A stretch of DNA of 64,000 bases from Tubiluchus corallicola. Its lineage: Eukaryota; Priapulida; Priapulimorpha; Priapulimorphida; Tubiluchidae. The notes under the pieces were generated by a model. It saw nothing but the letters and a program-made list of their open reading frames with translations, did no database searches and had not been told where the DNA came from. Positions 50,501-56,705 of this stretch are shown here, one piece after another (the stretch's first letter is position 1; each line of letters begins with the position of its first letter). The translations under genes were made by a program, and so were the position numbers. The stretch is taken from NCBI GenBank assembly GCA_030141605.1, contig JAQGDQ010000226.1:51001-115000 (forward strand), in the 5' to 3' direction.

Positions 50501-53500
50501 AAGACTTATGTAACTAGACTAATAATTTAAAATGTTTCCACCAATTGGTAAAATGTCGCTGACTCACCCTTCAGGATGTGCCACTTACTAACCAAAAACG
50601 TATTTTTAATCTTATTGACAAGATACAGTAATTTAAAATTTTACTTAGTTAGTGGAGTGAGCACTACGAATGCTCTGATTATTTTTTCAAACTTTACGCC
50701 GTGTTATTTAAACTTGTTTCAAATGACCTACCATCAAAATGGCCTAACGGTCGTCGCGGGAGCTCAAATTTACAAGTTTCATACAGCGTTACTGCCGACA
50801 CAAGCCCTGCTGGCAAAAAAGTAGTACGCAAGTGGTATAAAATTTCGAGATGATTTTTTAAGCTTTATGTAAGTGGAAGGTTTTCTTGTGCTTTAATTAT
50901 CAAAACACTGCTTTTGACTCGTGCCAAATCTTGTCAAGATTGAAAAACGTTTTGAAAAGAAAAACAAATTCAATGTGTAAAGTGACTTTTGAGTCACCCT
51001 ATATGTCTGATATGTCGTACATCAGGAACGCTGTAGAATAATGTCACACAAAAATGCATTAGTAAAGTAAATAAAACATTTTACCTTTCCAAAAACTTCT
51101 GGAAGATTTGCCCTCTCAAAGACGACTTTATCTCTTCACAATATGGCTAGAAAAAAACAACAAATCTTTACCAAACGTATGTTGACACGGAAACAAAAAA
51201 ACTGCTTCTTATAGAAGCCATAAAAGATGTCTGCATATAATGTCTTGTAAAAGCCAACTCGTAGAACAGAATATAGCAAAACTAGAGCAACTCGTTCACT
51301 ATTAGGTGAAACCCATTCTTAGAATATGTAAAAGATACATAGAAGCCACATCTACTACAGTAATAGCGGTTATTAATCTAATTGCAAATTAAATGTATTT
51401 TTAATGATTTTCGGTTGTTCACAACGACACATGTAGTCAATACTAATTATAAATAGGTGTACAGTTCAGGGTTCCCACAGTCAGGGAAAATCCTTGAAAA
51501 TACAGGCTATCCTGGAAAGTCAGGGAAAATGATGAAAGCGGGGCAAAAAGTCAGGGAAATTGGAAAGGGTTGCAAAAATAATCACCGTGAAGCGATATTT
51601 TTCCAAACATATTTTTCACCAAGTATATTCTCCAAGTATGTAGTATAAACTCTTGTAAGTTTTCAGTCTATAAGTTATAATGTGTGAACACAAAGCTTAA
51701 TGCTACAAAAAAACACCATACTACTAACACTGGTTCTGAAATCAATTGTTTAAATACTCTGAGTTAATCGAGTTTCCTTTCATCGTGATATTATAAATAT
51801 AAGCTTTGTGAAGTGTATAATAAGAAAAAGGAAACACTTGTGACATTTATGAACTTGTGAAAACTACACGAGTTTATACTACATACTTGGAGGTTATACT
51901 TGGTGAAAAATCACTGTGATTATGTTTGCAACCCTTTCCAATTTACCTGACTTTTTGCACCGCTTTCATCATTTTCCCTGACTTTTTACTGAATTATCTT
52001 CTTCCCTGACTTTCCAGGATAGCCTGTATTTTCAAGAATTTTCCCTGAACTGTACACCTATTTATAATTAGTATTGACTACATGTGTCGTTGTGAACAAC
52101 CGAAAATCATTAAAAATTCATTTAATTTGCAATTAGATTAATAACTTGTAAAACCGCTGTTACTGCAGTAGATATGGCTTCTATCGATCCGTTTACTTAT
52201 TCTAAAAATGGGTTTAACCTAATAGTGAACGAGTTGCTCTAGTTTTGCTATATTCTCTACTACCAGTTGGCTTTTACAACACATTATATGCAGACATCTT
52301 TTTACCTGTATTTCAGTGGAAACATCGGTTTCAATAAATGTTTAAAGTATATTCTACTGTTATACCTTTTGTCAACACGACAACATGTATGATTTGGGAA
52401 GCCAGTCAAATCACTGCTAGTTTAGATAAATCAAGCCTCTATTGTAGCAGATCTAGTAAACTTATTATAACACCTTCCAGGAAATAAGCCTGGCTTTTAC
52501 TGAGCCGTGCTCCATTTTCTCAAGTGTTCATATTACATTTCTGTATAGGTGTATTTGCGCGCGGTAATTTCCAGCAAAGATTGCTTCTCATGAAACCCGG
52601 ATATGAAAACGCTGACACCTACACGACGTGAGAATATGAGCAATATGTGTAAGCGTAAAACTTTATTACCCGCATCGAAGCTGCAGTAACAAACCATGGA
52701 TGTATCATTACACGAGTTTTACGTCTTTTTATATCTCACGACTTGAAAGTTTCGTGCAATAAACTCTGTTTAAATAAAACTTATATGATTCCACTGTGTA
52801 TTCAGCTCAGAGAAAGCTTATCGCTTCTCAGAAGCCAACAGGTAATGGCAGGAGAACTAGTTCAACAACCTGACATACAGCCAGATTTACAGCTGCTGCC
52901 ACTTAGCTTTGACATTGACCTTCGACTTTGACCTAGCTGAACAACCAGTGGTACAGCCAGATTCACAGCTGCTGATAAATTTACTTTGACATTGACCTTC
53001 AACTTTGACCTAGCTGAACAACCTGTGGCACAGACAATATCACAGCTGCTGATAAATTTACTTTGATATTGACCTTCAACTTTGACCTAGCTGAACAACC
53101 TGTGGCACAGACAATTTCACAGCTGCTGATAAATTTACTTTGATATTGACCTTCAACTTTGACCTAGCTGAACAACCTGTGGTACAGACAATTTCACAGC
53201 GGCTGATAAATTTACTTTGATATTGACCTTCAACTTTGACCTAGCTGAACAACCTGTGGCACAGACAATTTCACAGCTGCTGATAAATTTACTTTGATAT
53301 TGACCTTCAACTTTGACCTAGCTGAACAACCTGTGGCACAGACAATTTCACAGCGGCTGATAAATTTACTTTGATATTGACCTTTGACTTTGACCTAGCT
53401 GAACAACCTGTGGTACAGCCAGATTCACAGCTGCTGGCAAATTTACTTTGACAGTGACCTTTGACTTTGACCTAACTGAACAACCTGTGGTACAGACAAT

Positions 53501-54232
53501 TTCACAGCTGCTGATAAATTTACTTTGATATTGACCTTCAACTTTGACCTAGCTGAACAACCTGTGGCACAGACAATTTCACAGCGGCTGATAAATTTAC
53601 TTTGATATTGACCTTCAACTTTGACCTAGCTGAACAACCTGTGGCACAGACAATTTCACAGCTGCTGATAAATTTACTTTGATATTAACCTTTGACTTTG
53701 ACCTAGCTGAACAACCTGTGGTGCAGCCAGATTCACAGCTGCCGCCAAATTTACTTTGATATTGACCTCCAACTTTGACGTAGCTGAACAACCTGTGGTG
53801 CAGCCAGATTCACAGCTGTCGCCAAATTTACTTTGACGCTGATATTGACCTTTAGCTTCATATTTATGTTACATAAGAAGTCTCAAGGTAAACAGCTTCT
53901 ACCAGATTCAGTATCACCCATTTTCAACCGAAATGTGACTCAGACCTTTGACCTTTCACCTGCGGAATGAATTTAGCATCAGCAGCCAATTCAAACTTTC
54001 ACATAGCTCCAACCATTTCTCTCCATAATTATTAATATGGAAAGGTTAAGAAAACTGTACGGTTAACAGCCCTAACTAACTTCGAAATGTCAGACGCACT
54101 AGATACTACTCTGGACAAGCGGATCAACAAATACGGGAGGCTCAACTCTTCGCTCACCTGGAATAATTCCAACGGCACTTCGTTTTTCAGCAGCGTGTTC
54201 TGCACGTGCTCCACTGCCTCCTTGGAGTAACA
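19232..54232 (-). CDS. GRK2: G-protein-coupled receptor kinase, GRK2/GRK3 subfamily (15 exons, 5' end missing)
   Basis: GRK2/3 phosphorylate agonist-occupied GPCRs at the plasma membrane so that arrestin binds; they are recruited by G-beta-gamma and phosphoinositides through the PH domain and bind G-alpha-q through the RH domain. Joining 15 exons gives 577 codons with continuous phase. Seen in order: second half of the RH domain (to KNLELNIQ); kinase domain with glycine loop [10 protein letters not shown], lysine in [10 protein letters not shown], catalytic loop VYRDLKPAN, the DLG (not DFG) typical of GRKs, and [11 protein letters not shown] tail with [17 protein letters not shown]; a basic linker; PH domain ([15 protein letters not shown] ... 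MKEWKTTL); a short C-tail ending QRNSSSGN. About 120 N-terminal residues are missing (human GRK2 has 689); they are probably further upstream. GRK2 versus GRK3 cannot be told apart: this is likely the pre-duplication ortholog. Introns carry many minisatellites and MITEs. Confidence 0.96.
19493..19955. mobile_element. TTAA-type MITE, family T3, copy 1
   Basis: Left TTAAAGGACAAGAAAAGG and right CTCTTGTCCCTTAA are inverted repeats bounded by TTAA. Related copies at 26686-27420, 32103-32604 and 50254-50896. It lies about 70 bp upstream of the last GRK exon, in the intron. Confidence 0.85.
20391..20930. mobile_element. TTAA-type MITE, family T1, copy 2
   Basis: Left end TTAAAGCTAAACCGGACACA; the interior follows 14271-14842 and 37148-37757 closely. 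The right terminus is missing, where the 20-bp tandem repeat begins. Confidence 0.75.
20936..21012. repeat. 20-bp tandem repeat, four copies
   Basis: Four units of AAAAATCTGCCTGTCCCCAC with small changes, directly after the truncated T1 element. Confidence 0.85.
21545..22274. mobile_element. pogo-like non-autonomous element, family R
   Basis: Left end TACAATAATTACTCGCTTAA, right end CGTTAAGCGAGGACTTGCTG followed by TA: inverted repeats with TA borders. About 730 bp, no transposase. Lies 40 bp downstream (in transcript direction) of the splice donor of GRK exon 14. Confidence 0.75.
22314..22427 (-). CDS. GRK2: GRK exon 14: PH domain
   Basis: 38 codons, phase 0 at both ends: acceptor TTTTACAG, then [19 protein letters not shown] to LILTQQ, donor GTAAGG. 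Middle strands of the PH domain. Confidence 0.95.
22557..22975. mobile_element. hAT-like MITE 'GGGGCGTATCAAGAC', copy S2
   Basis: Left end GAGGCGTATCAAGACT and the interior (AACAATTACTTGTGGTGTATT, then TGGTGTGTTA) match 54363-54744. The right end is decayed around CCTATTGGTTG. Confidence 0.7.
23082..23579. mobile_element. pogo/Tigger-like non-autonomous element, copy 2
   Basis: Inverted relative to 9470-10066: right end TAAGTGAGGGAACACTGTA, left end CAATATTCCCTCGCTACTTC. The interior with ATTTACAGTAAATAG and CACCAAAAACGAAATG matches the complement of copy 1. Confidence 0.8.
24445..24578 (-). CDS. GRK2: GRK exon 13: PH domain start
   Basis: 134 nt. Acceptor TTTGTAG; first two bases complete a Gln codon with the previous exon; then [18 protein letters not shown] and [12 protein letters not shown]; donor GTATGA, phase 0. 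Confidence 0.95.
25752..25844 (-). CDS. GRK2: GRK exon 12: kinase-PH linker
   Basis: 93 nt, acceptor TCCATTAG, donor GTAAAT. Encodes [20 protein letters not shown] and a basic, acidic-ended linker (ARWDHDEQ). ETVFDTIN is a GRK2/3 signature. Confidence 0.95.
25986..26435 (+). repeat. Degenerate interstitial telomeric (TTAGGG) array
   Basis: About 450 bp built of TTAGGG and close variants (TTAGGA, GGTTAGGATTAGGG, GTTATGG, GTTGGGG) reading in the + direction. A higher-order pattern is visible: the word GATGAGATTAGGATTAGGG or a variant recurs every 90-100 bp. Lies in the GRK intron between exons 12 and 11. The repetitive open frame on its minus strand is an artefact of the array. Confidence 0.92.
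26686..27420. mobile_element. TTAA-type MITE, family T3, copy 2
   Basis: Left TTAAAGGAGCAGCG, right CCCTTTTCTTGTCCTTTGA. The interior shares GGGACATAATTTAACAT and ACCAATTGGTGGAAACATT with the complement of 50254-50896. Confidence 0.75.
27911..28149 (-). CDS. GRK2: GRK exon 11: kinase C-lobe end and AGC tail
   Basis: 239 nt; acceptor GTTGCAG, first base completes a Ser codon. [20 protein letters not shown], then [19 protein letters not shown], the active-site tether of AGC kinases, to WQQEVA; donor GTACTT, phase 1. Confidence 0.97.
28160..28475. repeat. 115-bp tandem repeat, about 2.6 copies
   Basis: Units start at about 28185, 28300 and 28415 with AGCAGAA and share TCTGGCTGTGTGGCAGGAC and ATGTCTAGGAAACC. 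The array begins about 10-30 bp upstream of the exon 11 acceptor, so it supplies the polypyrimidine/branch-point region or lies right behind it. Confidence 0.9.
28552..29655. repeat. 53-bp minisatellite, about 21 copies
   Basis: Unit of 53 bp with AGAAACTCTAAACCCCTCCT and GGGCATGATGTTGACCATTT; unit length measured as 53 between 28861 and 28914. Two damaged units near 29025-29075 have internal deletions. The array sits inside an older AT-rich element whose two sides share TTTGAGTTAGGCGA (28540 and 29850). Confidence 0.95.
29656..30060. repeat. Right half of the element split by the 53-bp array
   Basis: Contains several copies of TTTTGAGTTAGGCGA-like words and near-inverted partners, as does the sequence left of the array at 28490-28550. 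It looks like a pogo-type element into which, or from which, the minisatellite grew. Confidence 0.45.
30168..30268 (-). CDS. GRK2: GRK exon 10: kinase C-lobe
   Basis: 101 nt; acceptor TTTACACAG, then [20 protein letters not shown] and [13 protein letters not shown]; donor GTACGTA. Short and easily missed because no long open frame spans it. Phase 0 in, phase 2 out, fitting exons 9 and 11. Confidence 0.93.
31121..31680. mobile_element. TTAA-type MITE, family T2, copy 2
   Basis: Inverted copy of 18167-18721: starts TTAAAGGAAGAACGGATAAT, contains TTGCTTACGTCAGAAACTAA and CATATGACGTCAGAAACTAA, ends near CCGGTTTTGCTTTCAATTTA. Confidence 0.75.
31835..31901 (-). CDS. GRK2: GRK exon 9: kinase C-lobe
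   Basis: 67 nt; acceptor TTTTTCAG; one base completes Gly, then [20 protein letters not shown] and TM; donor GTAAGC, phase 0. This [10 protein letters not shown] block is near-invariant in GRK2/3. Confidence 0.97.
32103..32604. mobile_element. TTAA-type MITE, family T3, copy 3
   Basis: Internal match to copies 2 and 4 (TTTAAATTATGTCCCAAAAA, TACTGCTAAAATGGCTGC, AAGCTTTATGTAAGT) and a right end TTTTCTTGTGTTTTA. Left terminus decayed. Confidence 0.7.
32605..33305. other. GRK intron DNA with a short duplicated word
   Basis: The word TCCATGTGTACGTAATG occurs at about 32742 and 32819 next to variants of TGCGTGATCCATA. No gene seen. Confidence 0.4.
33310..34335. repeat. 36-bp minisatellite, about 28 copies, each with CACGTG
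   Basis: Unit CAGTCAATACGCATGGCGTT plus TACGGACACGTGGAAA, 36 bp exactly (33601 to 33637). Most units carry the palindrome CACGTG. As 36 is a multiple of three, all three plus frames and one minus frame stay open for 330-416 codons; these have no start of their own kind, no homology and a repeat period of 12 residues, so I do not call them genes. The array ends about 22 bp from the splice donor of GRK exon 8. Confidence 0.97.
34358..34465 (-). CDS. GRK2: GRK exon 8: activation segment and APE motif
   Basis: 108 nt; acceptor [28 protein letters not shown] then [16 protein letters not shown]; donor GTGCGT, a weaker donor than its neighbours. Phase 2 in, phase 2 out. Confidence 0.97.
35036..35261 (-). 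CDS. GRK2: GRK exon 7: catalytic loop
   Basis: 226 nt; acceptor GCCACTAG, donor [46 protein letters not shown] and [19 protein letters not shown]. Holds the catalytic aspartate (YRD) and the metal-binding DLG. Confidence 0.98.
35485..35553. repeat. (CA)n/(GCAC)n microsatellite
   Basis: GCACGCAC-rich stretch merging into a pure CA run of about 30 bp. Confidence 0.95.
35616..36122. mobile_element. TIR family 'GCTTGCAAACCAAAAC', copy C2
   Basis: Left end TGCTTGCAAACCAAAACAAT then CCATAAGTCGGCATAGTTA; right end AACTTATGGACGGTTTTGAC then ATGCAAGCA: clear terminal inverted repeats. Inverted with respect to copy C1 (12470-13129). About 507 bp, no transposase. Confidence 0.85.
36380..36461 (-). CDS. 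GRK2: GRK exon 6: kinase N-lobe/hinge
   Basis: 82 nt; acceptor CTTTACAG, donor [26 protein letters not shown] then FILDLMN. Phase 0 in, phase 1 out. Confidence 0.97.
37148..37757. mobile_element. TTAA-type MITE, family T1, copy 3
   Basis: TTAAAGCAAAACTGGACTCA at left, CATGTCTTCCTTTAA at right, TTAA at both ends. Best preserved of the three T1 copies. Confidence 0.8.
37940..38090. mobile_element. Solo pogo-like terminus
   Basis: Repeated TCTATTAACCG words ending in GCGGCGACTACTGTAAT; read on the minus strand this is TACAGTAGTCGCCGCTTAAT, the style of a pogo-type end. No partner found. Confidence 0.45.
38428..38527 (-). CDS. GRK2: GRK exon 5: ATP-anchoring lysine
   Basis: 100 nt; acceptor ATTTGCAG, donor [26 protein letters not shown] then [14 protein letters not shown] in YAMK is the ATP-anchoring lysine. 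Phase 2 in, phase 0 out. Confidence 0.98.
38790..39325. repeat. About 130-bp tandem repeat, four copies
   Basis: Units begin at about 38794, 38928, 39060 and 39187 with GATAAGGTTTCTACAATTG and share ATGGGCCAGCAAAACTTTTT and AGTAACAGTAATGTCTGCTT. Spacing 127-135 bp because of internal deletions. Confidence 0.92.
39469..39725. mobile_element. TIR family 'GCTTGCAAACCAAAAC', copy C3 (truncated)
   Basis: Left end TGCGCTTGCAAACCAAAACC then GTCCATAAGTCGGCATAG, followed by 230 bp that match the complement of the right part of C1; it stops after the AACTAGCAAGGCAATTGTAA word. The other end is missing. Confidence 0.75.
40077..40890. repeat. Possible TIR element rich in TATCG words
   Basis: The left side (GACAACGATAAAAACC, GATACGTTATCATTACC) and the right side (TATCGTATCGACTAAAAATA, TATCATTACCGTATCG) are rich in TATCG and look like degenerate inverted ends about 800 bp apart. 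No transposase. Weak support. Confidence 0.35.
41165..41256 (-). CDS. GRK2: GRK exon 4: kinase glycine-rich loop
   Basis: 92 nt; acceptor GGTTTTTCAG, donor [26 protein letters not shown] then [10 protein letters not shown]. The acceptor's upstream sequence is the 33-bp minisatellite beginning about ten bases away. Confidence 0.97.
41267..41900. repeat. About 33-bp AT-rich minisatellite
   Basis: Built from GAAATGTATTAGTAAATGTA and ATTAAATGTGTTAT words; the translated pattern repeats every 11 codons, that is 33 bp, about 19 copies. Open frames of 165 (+) and 217 (-) codons are by-products of the period. The array starts right behind the polypyrimidine tract of GRK exon 4. Confidence 0.93.
41901..42344. 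other. GRK intron DNA, no feature
   Basis: AT-rich intron sequence without recognisable repeat or gene. Confidence 0.4.
42345..43185. repeat. 22-bp minisatellite, about 38 copies, with TGACCTTGAG
   Basis: Unit such as CTCTGACCTTGAGTACACTG plus TC; 22 bp. Most units keep TGACCTTGA, the complement of TCAAGGTCA. Some units replace TCTGACC with TTTAGCC. Open frames on the minus strand have a period of 22 residues over three units and are not genes. Confidence 0.95.
43186..44330. other. GRK intron DNA with a 5S-rRNA-like 16-bp word
   Basis: No gene seen. At about 43909-43924 the word GGATGGGTGACCACCT is identical to part of the internal promoter region of animal 5S rRNA genes. The open frame 43678-43965 around it has no known domain. 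This may be a worn 5S-derived SINE, but only this word supports it. Confidence 0.3.
44333..46367. repeat. 28-bp satellite array, about 73 copies
   Basis: Unit GATCCACGAAGAACTGATTT plus AATTCAAT, 28 bp (44461 to 44489). Variants differ mainly at CCACGAAG/CCACAAAG/CAACGAAG and GATTTAA/GACTTAA, and the variants occur in blocks, so larger duplications of 10-20 units are visible (for example the block around 45060-45300 recurs around 45400-45720). A few broken units lie near 45070 and 45790-45850. Largest array in the window. Confidence 0.97.
46368..48384. other. GRK intron DNA, no gene seen
   Basis: AT-rich, with a short GA run near 46768 and a short TA run near 47868. Nothing else supported. 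Confidence 0.45.
48385..48462. repeat. About 20-bp tandem repeat
   Basis: Four to five imperfect units around GACTTCCAAAAGGACAGA. Confidence 0.75.
48661..48712 (-). CDS. GRK2: GRK exon 3: end of RH domain
   Basis: 52 nt; acceptor ACTTTCAG, donor [23 protein letters not shown]. FCQWKNxELNI is diagnostic of GRK2/3. Phase 2 in, phase 0 out. Confidence 0.96.
48757..49160. mobile_element. pogo-like MITE 'CAGTCAACCTCGG', copy Q2
   Basis: Same orientation as Q1 (13481-13946): TACAGTCAACCTCGAATATA to GTCCGAGGTTGACTGTG. Lies 45 bp upstream of GRK exon 3. Confidence 0.85.
49565..50057. mobile_element. TIR element 'GGGTTCCCACAG'
   Basis: Left end CAGGGTTCCCACAG, right end CTGTGGAAACCCTCTG. The right half is full of TTTTCCCTGAC and TTTCCAGGATAGCCTG words. 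Both arms of the palindrome at 51222-52304 carry a copy of this right end. No transposase. Confidence 0.75.
50254..50896. mobile_element. TTAA-type MITE, family T3, copy 4
   Basis: TTAAAGGACAAGAAAAGGAC at left and TTTTCTTGTGCTTTAA at right, TTAA at both ends; interior matches the complement of copy 2. Confidence 0.85.
51085..51146 (-). CDS. GRK2: GRK exon 2: RH domain
   Basis: 62 nt; acceptor TTTTTCTAG, donor [26 protein letters not shown]; phase 0 in, phase 2 out. Confidence 0.95.
51222..52304. repeat. Long imperfect palindrome (foldback), arms about 440 bp
   Basis: The arm at 51222-51668 is the reverse complement, with some 10 percent mismatch, of 51850-52304: for example AAAGATGTCTGCATATAATG against CATTATATGCAGACATCTTT, and AAATAGGTGTACAGTTCAGG against its complement at about 52040. 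A loop of about 180 bp lies between. Near the tips of the inner arms is the TCCCTGACTTTCCAGGATAG motif of the element at 49565-50057, so two copies of a transposon inserted head to head probably founded it. Confidence 0.9.
52910..53860. repeat. 77-bp minisatellite, about 12 copies, with paired TGACCT words
   Basis: Unit starts CTAGCTGAACAACCTGTGG (52932, 53010, 53087, 53164 ...), spacing 77-78 bp, and ends ATTGACCTTCAACTTTGACC. Each unit has two TGACCT words seven bases apart, and a CAGCTG in most copies. Array ends about 300 bp from GRK exon 1 as numbered here. Confidence 0.95.
54158..54232 (-). CDS. GRK2: GRK exon 1 of this window: RH domain
   Basis: 75 nt, phase 0 at both ends; acceptor TTTGCAAG, donor [26 protein letters not shown] then LELFQ. 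The residue before YSK is Cys rather than the Pro of vertebrates; the acceptor AAG is weak, so this edge is slightly less sure. Further upstream exons with the N-terminal helix were not found. Confidence 0.92.
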
Positions 54233-54362
54233 CTTGCAAATACAAAACAAGAAAATTAGTAACCGATGCGAGCATTTGGTAAAAATAATTAATAATAACC
54301 ACAGCCACTACAGTCAATAGACAGATGTTACACATCGACAGCGCACGCTACGCTCCGCCTAT

Positions 54363-54744
54363 AGGGGCGTATCAAGACTCACGACACCCTAGGCTAATAG
54401 ATCTGCCCGCCCATCTGTATTGTGAATTTACGATTTATGTACTGGGCAGATTAAACAATTACTTGTGGTGTATTAGTAACACTATTAACTTAGTTTCTAC
54501 ATGGTCATTATTAATTACGTGTATATGAACTGGGCTTACATATATATATATATATAAGGCAATTATATGTCAACGGGTCTCAATAACTGCCTGTGGTGTG
54601 TTACACAATGCTTGCTTTACATGAATATGAACAGACACATGTTTTCTGAGGAGAATAAGATTTTTTTTTAAATTGGGCGCTTAAAATTTGCCACTCCTCA
54701 AACTTAGGCGCCCTAGACTATAGCCTATTGGTTAATACGCCCCT
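54363..54744. mobile_element. hAT-like MITE 'GGGGCGTATCAAGAC', copy S1
   Basis: 10-bp terminal inverted repeats AGGGGCGTAT and ATACGCCCCT; interior matches 22557-22975 (ACAATTACTTGTGGTGTATT). The flanking octamers CTCCGCCT and GTCCACCT are similar and may be an old target duplication. Confidence 0.8.
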
Positions 54745-55498
54745 GTCCACCTATGCTGTTCAGTTTTACAAACTCTTGCTGTTGACATGAAACAAAATGT
54801 ATCATTGCTGTGTATCTAAAAACGGAATTACAGGAAACGTAGACATAGACATTGAACATTTATTTTCTCCAATTAGTTTTACATCAAAAGTTTATTAAAT
54901 ATTAAGTAACTATAATCATAGAGCAGGAAAGAGAAGGACCATAGGGTCCTCTAGTCTCCTGCCCTTTCTTATTGATAGATTAGTATATTAAAAATTAACG
55001 GTGATGCTGCAGATAACAAAAACAAAAACAAATAAGAAGAAAAAATAATAAAAATAGTACAAAAAGATACAAATTATAAAAAAAAAACTGAAAACAAAAA
55101 ATAATAAAGTTAACCTAAATCTAAACAAAACAATACAATTATTCAGTGATTAGGATTATTATATGTAGTAGTAGTTTCAAATGGGGTCTTATTCACAGGG
55201 GAATTTGACCAAGGTTAGTGAGTAAAGTTAAAAACTGAGAGTATGGAAAAATAAGGATGAAAAAAGAGTGTCATATAGAAAAATTCATGTGAAAAAGTAA
55301 GTATGAGAAAGGAAACTGTCAAACAAAAAGACAAATATTTCACACAAAGATATGTATTATATGAAGATCTTGTGTGAAAGATTAAACGTTATTAGTTCTA
55401 CTATCTTGCACCAAAATATTGGGTGTTAATGGAAGTGTCAAACTGGTTGTGGAATTACGTATATTGACGTATATGTGTAATTAAATGTATTGTTAATT
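54745..55498. other. AT-rich DNA, no gene seen
   Basis: A-rich runs around 55010-55130 resemble a decayed poly(A)/AAC tail. No coding signal. Confidence 0.4.
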
Positions 55499-55881
55499 TT
55501 TCGAAATTTTGGTCAAACAGCATGGGAAAAAACGTTCTAGCCGCACCTGGTAGGACTCTAGAAAGGAGATATATGGAAAGAGAAAGAACAGGGCTACACG
55601 ATGATGTGGGCTATATGCTAGGACACGTCCACTGAGAGGAGTATCGACGAGTTAATTAGATGTTCTATTTTCGGCAATTTTCGCTTGGAAAACTGCTGAC
55701 GCAAAGCCATTGTTGTGACGTCACCCATTATATTCTGCCTATAACCTTAAAACTTTAATTCAGTAAAAGCTGCGTCTGCTGGCTTTGCGTTGCAAATGAG
55801 GACTATGTAGGATGTTCGCGTATTATTAATTATACGTGTACTTATGCGCAAAATTTTTTGCGGGGCTTTTGCTAGTGTATT
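55499..55881. repeat. 'CTAGCAAAGGCCCC' family, copy A3 (inverted)
   Basis: Ends with TTTTGCGGGGCTTTTGCTAG, the complement of the A1 start; reads back through AACTGCTGACGCAAAGCC and CACGATGATGTGGGCTA to AAAAACGTTCTAGCC, which also matches the end of A1. Confidence 0.8.
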
Positions 55882-56500
55882 ATTAATAGTACTGCAATAA
55901 AATTTGTTCCCAGTGCCGTGGTATAAAACTTTTACAAGACCTGTCTAAAAGAGTTATGTAAGCAATAAGAGTTTAAATAACACAAATTAGTTTTACCCCA
56001 GATAAACTTTTGAACAATAATTAAGAGGTGTGACATACAATGTAACACATGTAACAGCATAAAAATTCAATATAAAAAAATAGGCAATTAATCGTCTTGG
56101 TGCAGAGAGGGTTTTTATTAAATTGAAACGGTTCAGCTCATGTTGTCTCCCAAACTGGGAGAGATTTCATCCAGCTGCGGGTAGTGTTTAAGTTCTTTGG
56201 TTCTGATTTTTTTCTAACCATTCCAAACACTACACATCTGTTCTTATGCAGACCTATAGTGTCTGGAAAGTATTGAAAGAAACAAATAAGTTTCTCCGAG
56301 CCAAAAAACGGAAACACACCCAGCGGCTCGATTAAATCTCTCCCAGCTTGGCAGACAACATGAGCTGTACCGTTTCAAATTAATAAAAAAACCTTGTCTG
56401 TATGTAACTTTTGCTTAAGCACAACGTTTCATCATCATAATGTGTCTGGTTTACAGCTAAATAAATACTAGTTACAGAAATTTGTATGGCTGGAATAAAT
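55882..56500. repeat. Inverted duplicated word pair around 56130 and 56350
   Basis: GAAACGGTTCAGCTCATGTT followed by GTCTCCCAAACTGGGAGAG (56123-56165) is repeated in inverted form at 56337-56378 (CTCTCCCAGCTTGGCAGAC, AACATGAGCTGTACCGTTTC). A stem of about 45 bp with a 170-bp loop, so probably the ends of a small TIR element of about 260 bp. Nothing else here. Confidence 0.65.
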
Positions 56501-56502
56501 AA

Positions 56503-56523
56503 AAATCATCATCATCATCACCG

Positions 56524-56560
<37 letters not shown>

Positions 56561-56634
56561 TAGTATTGTCATCATTGTCATTATCACTACCATCATCATC
56601 AAGATCAACATCATCATCCTCTGCCACTGCCACC

Positions 56635-56668
<34 letters not shown>

Positions 56669-56705
56669 CAAAAACAACAACAACAATAATAATAACAATA
56701 ACAAT
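56503..56705. repeat. Compound trinucleotide microsatellite (ATC)n(ACC)n(AAC)n(AAT)n
   Basis: Runs of ATC, then CAC/CCA, then AAC and AAT. The poly-Met/Asp/Leu/Val minus-strand frames here come from the repeat. Confidence 0.97.
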
